Origin: an uncultured Bacteroidota bacterium
GTDB taxonomy: Bacteria > Bacteroidota > Bacteroidia > Chitinophagales > Chitinophagaceae
Assembly: GCA_903913355.1 (NCBI GenBank)
Contig: CAIWKU010000482.1
Span: 1-11,544 of the forward strand
Direction: 5' to 3'
Length of the DNA stretch: 11,544 nt
Under the pieces are notes generated by a model. The model was not told the origin of the DNA, searched no databases, and saw nothing but the letters and a program-made list of their open reading frames with translations. This document shows, in pieces, positions 6,895 to 11,544 of this stretch. How positions within the stretch are numbered: position 1 is the first letter of the stretch; each line of letters begins with the position of its first letter. The position numbers were made by a program, and so were the translations under genes.

Positions 6895-8949
6895 TCAGGC
6901 TTCCACTTTTTTAATGGCTACTTTATATAATATCCATCCCATCAGCGCAAAGAAAATAGTACCCATTAAAAAATAACCACTTTGTGATAAGGCACCGGTA
7001 ATACCTGCCTCCTGGCTAATTTTATTTAATAATTTTTCGCCTGTATCCGATCCAGCAAAAAATGCAATAATAACGCCAGCTACCGCACCACCTGCCACCA
7101 GTCCGGTTGCAAACAGATTGCCTTTACCCAACTCCTCTTCTTCTGCATTCACTTGAATATTTTCCTTTTTTTGTTTTCTTTCTACGATTCCACGTATAGC
7201 ACCACCAATGAAAATAGGTAAGGTCGTGGCCAAAGGCAGATATACGCCAATCGCAAAACTCAATGCTTTGATACCACAAAGCTCCATGGTAATAGCCAGG
7301 AATATACCGACTACTACATATTGCCAGTCAAGATTCTGTGATAAGATTCCTTTAATAAGCGTTGCCATTAATGTAGCCTGCGGTGCGGGATATTTTTCAG
7401 TTCCTATCGCATGATGTATGCCCTGTTGCAACATTTCTGTTGTGGGTTTATCAAGAAATTTTACCGTAATCCCAATTACTATGGATGAAACGATAGCACC
7501 TATAAATAAAGCAATCTGCTGGTTACGCGGGGTAGCACCTACAATATATCCACTTTTCAGATCCTGTGAAGTACCTCCTGCATTAGCAGCTGCAATACAA
7601 ATCATACCACCCACAACCAATACCAATGGTTCAAATGCCTGTCCAGACCAGCCCACACTTAAAAAAATAAGACTGGTACCCATAACCGTTGCAATGGTCA
7701 TACCACTAATCGGACTATTGGAAGTGCCAATCAATCCCACAATACGCGATGCCACGGTTACAAATAATGCACCAAAGAAAAGCACCAAAACGCCGATTAA
7801 TAATTTCTGTAAAATGGTATCACCCGGAACCTGCGGCAGGAATGCGATCAATGCAACTAATGCCAAACTGCCAAAGCCTACCAGTTTCAGACTAAGATCT
7901 TTTTCTGTACGCAATACTTTCGGTGCATTCACTTCTTTTTCTGCATTGAGGGATGTCAAACTACCTTTTACAGATTTGATAATAGTAGGTATTGTTTTGA
8001 ATAAAGTAATGATACCTCCGGCCGCAACTGCTCCTGCACCTACCTGTCTAACAAAAGCATAATACACTGCCGATGCATAATCAGCAAAACTATGGGTAAC
8101 CGGATCCCAGCCACCTTTACCACCAGGTTTGGTGATATCAGCCAGATAACCCAGTTTCATTAATTGTCTGGCAATAGTATCTGCAGGCACTAGAGAAGAT
8201 AGTAATGGAATAAATACCAGCCAGCTTAATACACTACCTGCTACCAATACTCCGGCAATACGCGGACCAATGATATATCCCACACCCATATATTCAGGAG
8301 TGATTTCACCGCTGATTTTAGCGGATGGAAAAAATTTATTGATTTGTTTGGTAGCATAGAAAGGTGTTTCGGCAATTACATGCAATACTTTCTGCAATAT
8401 GGCATAGGTAAACGCCACGCCCAAACCCCAGAAAGCGGTTTTGGCAAAATCACCCCCTTTTTCACCTGCTTTTAATACATCTCCACAAGCGGTTCCTTCG
8501 GGATAAGGAAGGGTATCGTGTTCATTCACGATCAATGCTTTTCTGAGGGGTATCATTAATAAAGTTCCCAATAAGCCCCCAACAATTGCCAGGATCAGGA
8601 TTGTGAGGTAATTGAAATATTCTGCACTGGAAGGAGAGGAAAGAAACAAAAAGCCTGGTAAAGTAAATGCCACACCACCCGCAATGCTCTCTCCTGCAGA
8701 ACCTGTGGTCTGAATAATATTGTTTTCAAGGATCGTGGTTTTGAGAAATCTTCTGCCCAGCGTAATGGCAATTACCGCAATGGGTATGGAGGCTGAAACG
8801 GTTAGTCCTGCTTTTAAGGCAAGATACACAGTAGAAGCACCAAAAATGACCCCGAATAAACTACCTACTAATATTGACTTTAGGGTAAGCTCTTTCATAT
8901 TCGTTTCGGGCGATACAAAAGGTTTGAAGGCTTTTTTGGTTTCGGACAT
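6895..8949 (-). CDS. OPT-family oligopeptide transporter
   Basis: An integral inner-membrane carrier (684 residues, usual length for bacterial OPT proteins) that takes up small peptides, or in some relatives metal-chelate complexes. Many hydrophobic segments run through the protein from residue 23 to 677. Family landmarks: NIIQTTGSAGESIAGG (77-92) followed by VAFTLPGF, LPYPEGTACGDVLKAGEKGG (147-166), GTSNSPISGMTIATVMGT (408-425) and AGGTSQDLKSGYIVGATPRN (457-476). Two loops are charged: residues 335-352 and the KQKKENIQVNAEEEELGKG stretch (592-610). The ATG at 8949 gives a short soluble N-terminus before the first membrane span. No Shine-Dalgarno is visible. It is divergent from the POT peptide symporter across only 62 nt, so the two are probably co-regulated parts of peptide uptake. 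A YSL-like metal-chelate role cannot be excluded from sequence alone, but the neighbour favours peptides. Confidence 0.92.
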   Translation of the reverse strand: MSETKKAFKPFVSPETNMKELTLKSILVGSLFGVIFGASTVYLALKAGLTVSASIPIAVIAITLGRRFLKTTILENNIIQTTGSAGESIAGGVAFTLPGFLFLSSPSSAEYFNYLTILILAIVGGLLGTLLMIPLRKALIVNEHDTLPYPEGTACGDVLKAGEKGGDFAKTAFWGLGVAFTYAILQKVLHVIAETPFYATKQINKFFPSAKISGEITPEYMGVGYIIGPRIAGVLVAGSVLSWLVFIPLLSSLVPADTIARQLMKLGYLADITKPGGKGGWDPVTHSFADYASAVYYAFVRQVGAGAVAAGGIITLFKTIPTIIKSVKGSLTSLNAEKEVNAPKVLRTEKDLSLKLVGFGSLALVALIAFLPQVPGDTILQKLLIGVLVLFFGALFVTVASRIVGLIGTSNSPISGMTIATVMGTSLIFLSVGWSGQAFEPLVLVVGGMICIAAANAGGTSQDLKSGYIVGATPRNQQIALFIGAIVSSIVIGITVKFLDKPTTEMLQQGIHHAIGTEKYPAPQATLMATLIKGILSQNLDWQYVVVGIFLAITMELCGIKALSFAIGVYLPLATTLPIFIGGAIRGIVERKQKKENIQVNAEEEELGKGNLFATGLVAGGAVAGVIIAFFAGSDTGEKLLNKISQEAGITGALSQSGYFLMGTIFFALMGWILYKVAIKKVEA

Positions 8950-9011
8950 AAAAGAGGGTTTAATCAGAATACTTGTTTTTCCAATATCTTTAAAAACCCA
9001 AAATACAACTT
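8950..9011. promoter_or_regulatory. Divergent intergenic region between two peptide transporter genes
   Basis: Sixty-two AT-rich bases separate the divergent OPT and POT start codons, so promoters for both must lie here or in the neighbouring 5' coding ends. TATCTTTA (8985-8992, +) is one base off the -7 consensus TAnnTTTG and sits 19 nt before the POT ATG. However, no TTG lies at the right spacing upstream of it, so I treat it only as a weak candidate. No palindromic operator stands out. Confidence 0.4.
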
Positions 9012-10481
9012 ATGACCGAAATACAGAACGAGGTTAAGAAAACAGGGATGCCCAAAGCGGTTCCTTATATTATCGGGAACGAAGCGGCCGAGAGATTCAG
9101 CTTTTATGGTATACGCTCTATTATGAGTACATTTCTGGTGGCTCAGTTCTTTAACCCCACTATGAATCCCCTTTTACAAAATGTGGCAGAAGCGAAATCC
9201 AATGAAATGGTACACATGTTTGTATTTTTCGCCTATTTGATGCCGATGGTTGGGGGTATTCTTGCTGATTGGTTTTTTGGTAAGTATAAGGTTATATTAT
9301 ACGTTTCCATCCTTTATGCGATAGGCAATCTGGTACTCGCCTTATCAACCCATAACCTGACGCTATTCTCAATTGGATTGGTTGTCATTGCTGCTGCCGC
9401 AGGGGGAATTAAATCCTGCGTTTCTGCCAATGTAGGAGACCAGTTTGATAAATCTAATGAGCACCTTTTATCTAAAATGTATGGCTGGTTCTACTTTACA
9501 ATCAATACCGGATCGATTGTTTCCACACTTCTTATTCCTATCGTATATAATAAATATGGGCCTGAATTGGCTTTTGGAATTCCGGGTATATTAATGTGCC
9601 TTGCAACTGCAATTTTCTGGATGGGAAGGAAAAAGTATGTACGGGTTCCTCCATCAGGAAGTAAAAGAGAGAATTTTGTTGTGATAAGTTTTTGGGCTAT
9701 AATACAGTTATTTTCAGTTCTTAAGCAAAGGATATTCAAAAGAAAGAAAGATGATCTCGGCTTCTGGGAAAAATTATCCCTAAAAAGAAATTTTTCGCTC
9801 AAATCCATCGATGGTGTACAAGCCGTTTACCGCATTCTGATGATTTTCGCTTTCACTCCTATTTTCTGGGCACTTTGGGATCAAAACCTCGCTGAATGGG
9901 TATTGCAGGCTAAAAAACTGGACCTACATTTATTCGGATTCCAGTTATTTGCTGAACAAATTCAAACCTTTAACCCAATTTTTCTGGTAAGTATGATTCC
10001 TGTTATGACCTATGGAATATTCCCTTTGTTCGAAAAAATGGGTTTACAAGTAACTCCCTTGCGCAAAATTGGTGCAGGCTTATTTCTAACTGCGATCACT
10101 TTTGTCATCATTGCTCTTTTGCAGGAAAGTATTGACAAAGGTGGTCACCCCAGCGTTTGGTGGCAGATTCTGGCTTACCTGATCCTGGCAGTTGCCGAAA
10201 TACTGGTTTCCGTTACCTGTCTCGAATATGCCTATACCCATTCTCCCAAATCCATGAAAAGTACCATGAGTGCTCTCTATCTTTTGGGTATTTCACTCGG
10301 TAATTATTTTGATAGCCTGGTAAATAAAAGTATTGCCAACAATGGATTCTTTGCAAAATATACCGGTGCTAATTATTACTGGCTGTTTATAGGTATTATC
10401 ACCGTGTTTTTTGTATTGTATCTTTTTATTGCCAAAAGACTTCCGGAAAAAAGTTATGTGGGAGTAGAAGAAACGGTATAA
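9012..10481 (+). CDS. POT/PTR2-family proton-coupled oligopeptide symporter
   Basis: A major-facilitator-superfamily inner-membrane carrier (489 residues) that imports di- and tripeptides with protons. Proton-coupling and binding residues are in place: ExxERF as E24-A-A-E27-R28-F29, then Arg35, matching the ExxERFxYYGxR pattern. Lys134 lies in GGIKSCVSANVGDQF, and Glu396 in AEILVSVTCLEYAY matches the conserved transmembrane-10 glutamate. The two PTR2 signatures are visible: GGILADWFFGKYK (81-93) and FYFTINTGS (160-168). FWALWDQ (285-291) is also typical. The segment at about 215-265 is rich in Lys and Arg and forms the central cytoplasmic loop between the two six-helix bundles. One departure: Ser135 replaces the Pro usual in the GIKPCVSA motif. 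The ATG at 9012 is chosen; Met13 is a less likely alternative because it would leave a very short N-terminus before the first span. The gene is divergent from the OPT transporter. No family-specific gene symbol is assigned. Confidence 0.94.
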   Translation: MTEIQNEVKKTGMPKAVPYIIGNEAAERFSFYGIRSIMSTFLVAQFFNPTMNPLLQNVAEAKSNEMVHMFVFFAYLMPMVGGILADWFFGKYKVILYVSILYAIGNLVLALSTHNLTLFSIGLVVIAAAAGGIKSCVSANVGDQFDKSNEHLLSKMYGWFYFTINTGSIVSTLLIPIVYNKYGPELAFGIPGILMCLATAIFWMGRKKYVRVPPSGSKRENFVVISFWAIIQLFSVLKQRIFKRKKDDLGFWEKLSLKRNFSLKSIDGVQAVYRILMIFAFTPIFWALWDQNLAEWVLQAKKLDLHLFGFQLFAEQIQTFNPIFLVSMIPVMTYGIFPLFEKMGLQVTPLRKIGAGLFLTAITFVIIALLQESIDKGGHPSVWWQILAYLILAVAEILVSVTCLEYAYTHSPKSMKSTMSALYLLGISLGNYFDSLVNKSIANNGFFAKYTGANYYWLFIGIITVFFVLYLFIAKRLPEKSYVGVEETV

Positions 10482-10556
10482 AGTTTAGGGTTTAAGGTTT
10501 AATCTTGCATTTTATTGACAAACCCTACCATTCATCTTTAACCCTATTATCAAAGA
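10482..10556. repeat. Intergenic degenerate heptamer repeat with complementary segments
   Basis: Directly after the POT stop are three tandem 7-mers: AGTTTAG (10482-10488), GGTTTAA (10489-10495) and GGTTTAA (10496-10502). Further on, AAACCCTA (10520-10527) is complementary to TAGGGTTT (10486-10493), which would give an 8-bp stem with a 26-nt loop. A second complementary stretch, TTTAACCCTA, begins at 10537. No T-run follows, so it is not a standard terminator. A purD promoter may lie here (TTG at 10505-10507), but the -7 match 18 nt downstream is poor. Confidence 0.5.
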
Positions 10557-11544
10557 ATGAATATTCTTTTACTTGGATCCGGAGGAAGAGAGCATGCACT
10601 TGCATGGAAGATCGTAAAAAGTCATCATTGCGACGAACTCTTTATAGCACCCGGTAATGCAGGCACTTCAGCATATGGAACCAATTTGGCCATCGCCCCT
10701 ACTGATTTTACTGCTTTAAAAACAGTTTGTCTGGATAAGAAAATTAGTATGGTAGTGGTTGGACCAGAAGAACCCTTAGTAAAAGGGATCTATGATTTTT
10801 TTCAACAGGATACACAACTAAAACATATTAATGTAGTGGGGCCATCTGCCAACGGTGCGCAATTGGAAGGCAGTAAAGCCTTTAGCAAAAAATTCATGCA
10901 TCGGCATGGAATACCTACTGCTGCATATGCTGAGTTTACTGTTTCGGAATATGAAGAGGGAAAGAAATATATTCAACAGCATAGTTTACCCATCGTATTA
11001 AAAGCAGATGGATTGGCCGCAGGCAAAGGCGTAGTAATTGCTTTATCACATACCGAAGCATTACAGGTATTTGAGGAAATGATCATCCATAAACAGTTTG
11101 GTGAGGCAGGTAATAAAGTAGTAATAGAAGAATTTCTGAAAGGAATAGAAGTGAGTGTATTTGCATTAACAGATGGAGAAGTATACCAGGTGATTGGTCA
11201 TGCAAAAGATTATAAACGAATTGGTGAAGGAGAAACCGGTTTAAATACAGGTGGTATGGGTTGTGTGAGTCCTGTGCCATTTATGGATACCGTATTCATG
11301 CAAAAAGTAGAAGAAAGAATTATTCGTCCTACAATAAACGGACTTGCTCAGGAAAATATCAATTACCACGGATTTGTCTTCTTTGGATTAATGAATGTAC
11401 ATGGTGAGCCCTGGGTAATTGAATACAATTGCCGGATGGGCGATCCGGAAACAGAAGTGGTGATGCCCATGTTACAAACAGATATCGTTGCATTATTTGC
11501 TGCAATGGATAATGGAACATTGATAGATGCAAATATTTCATTTA
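10557..11544 (+). CDS. purD: Phosphoribosylamine-glycine ligase (GAR synthetase), 3'-truncated by window edge
   Basis: Second step of de novo purine synthesis: joins glycine to 5-phosphoribosylamine with ATP, in the cytoplasm. From the ATG at 10557 the frame is open to the window end, giving 329 of the usual ~420-430 residues; no frameshift was found on hand translation. ATP-grasp ligase landmarks: N-terminal LLGSGGREHALAWK (5-18), VVGPEEPLVKG (67-77), LEGSKAFSKKFM (103-114), LKADGLAAGKGV (148-159), VIEEFLKGIEVSV (189-201), TGLNTGGMG (227-235) and, near the edge, IEYNCRMGDPETEV (288-301), which carries the metal- and ATP-binding Glu and Asn residues. The start is fixed by the LLGSGGREHA strand-loop, which begins within a few residues of the N-terminus in all PurD proteins. 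It follows the POT gene by 75 nt on the same strand; shared transcription is possible but not shown. Confidence 0.96.
   Translation, partial: MNILLLGSGGREHALAWKIVKSHHCDELFIAPGNAGTSAYGTNLAIAPTDFTALKTVCLDKKISMVVVGPEEPLVKGIYDFFQQDTQLKHINVVGPSANGAQLEGSKAFSKKFMHRHGIPTAAYAEFTVSEYEEGKKYIQQHSLPIVLKADGLAAGKGVVIALSHTEALQVFEEMIIHKQFGEAGNKVVIEEFLKGIEVSVFALTDGEVYQVIGHAKDYKRIGEGETGLNTGGMGCVSPVPFMDTVFMQKVEERIIRPTINGLAQENINYHGFVFFGLMNVHGEPWVIEYNCRMGDPETEVVMPMLQTDIVALFAAMDNGTLIDANISF

Noticed and set aside
7418..8062. A 214-codon open frame on the + strand inside the OPT transporter gene
   Set aside because: It lies entirely antisense to a gene with clear family motifs, and its translation is Pro/Thr/Ile-rich low-complexity sequence without a recognisable domain. 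It is a shadow of the coding bias of the real gene.
8973..8992. Possible POT promoter: TTG (8973-8975) with TATCTTTA (8985-8992)
   Set aside because: The spacing between the two elements is only 9 nt, against the 17-23 nt expected for a Bacteroidota promoter.
10486..10500. Telomere-like TTTAGGG motif
   Set aside because: The window is clearly bacterial and the motif is part of a three-copy degenerate heptamer; the likeness to plant telomere repeats is a coincidence.

Overview
The window looks like a chromosomal piece of a Bacteroidota genome, probably Chitinophagaceae or a close relative. Reasons: moderately AT-rich DNA, weak or absent Shine-Dalgarno sequences, a promoter that fits the Bacteroidota -33/-7 consensus (TTG, 19 nt, TAnnTTTG), a BlaI/M56 pair of the type common in that phylum, and a DUF1800-DUF1501 pair. 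The family-level placement is inference from gene content and style, not from a marker gene.

Layout, left to right. Positions 2-1204 (+) hold the 3' two thirds of an acetyl-CoA synthetase gene (acs), closed by a clear intrinsic terminator. Next comes a two-gene (+) operon at 1400-3246. It encodes a BlaI/MecI-type repressor and a BlaR1-like M56 membrane metalloprotease that overlap by 7 nt. They are preceded by a promoter whose -7 box lies inside a perfect BlaI-type palindrome, so autoregulation is very likely. Facing it on the minus strand is a pair read from 6702 down to 3325: a secreted DUF1800 protein, then a DUF1501 protein with a twin-arginine signal. Upstream of these, also on the minus strand, is an OPT-family oligopeptide transporter (8949-6895) with its own hairpin terminator. 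Only 62 nt separate it from a divergent (+) POT/PTR2 proton-coupled peptide symporter (9012-10481). The window ends inside purD (10557 onward, +), whose frame is open to the edge.

How the genes fit together. Two peptide-uptake systems of unrelated families share one divergent intergenic region, which suggests a peptide-utilisation locus. Acs (acetate activation) and PurD (purine synthesis) are housekeeping genes. The BlaI/BlaR1 pair is a self-contained sensory switch with no beta-lactamase beside it. Its sensor part is not the penicillin-binding domain of classical BlaR1 but a Bacteroidota-type C-terminal module whose signal is unknown to me. The DUF1800/DUF1501 pair is a conserved export-linked couple of unknown function.

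I see no mobile element, CRISPR array, tRNA or rRNA, and no clear previously undescribed system. The items most worth a second look are the operator/promoter overlap, the non-penicillin sensor domain of the M56 protein, the in-frame slippery heptamer at the blaI/blaR1 junction, and the DUF1800-DUF1501 pair. No stretch longer than 300 bases lacks a gene.
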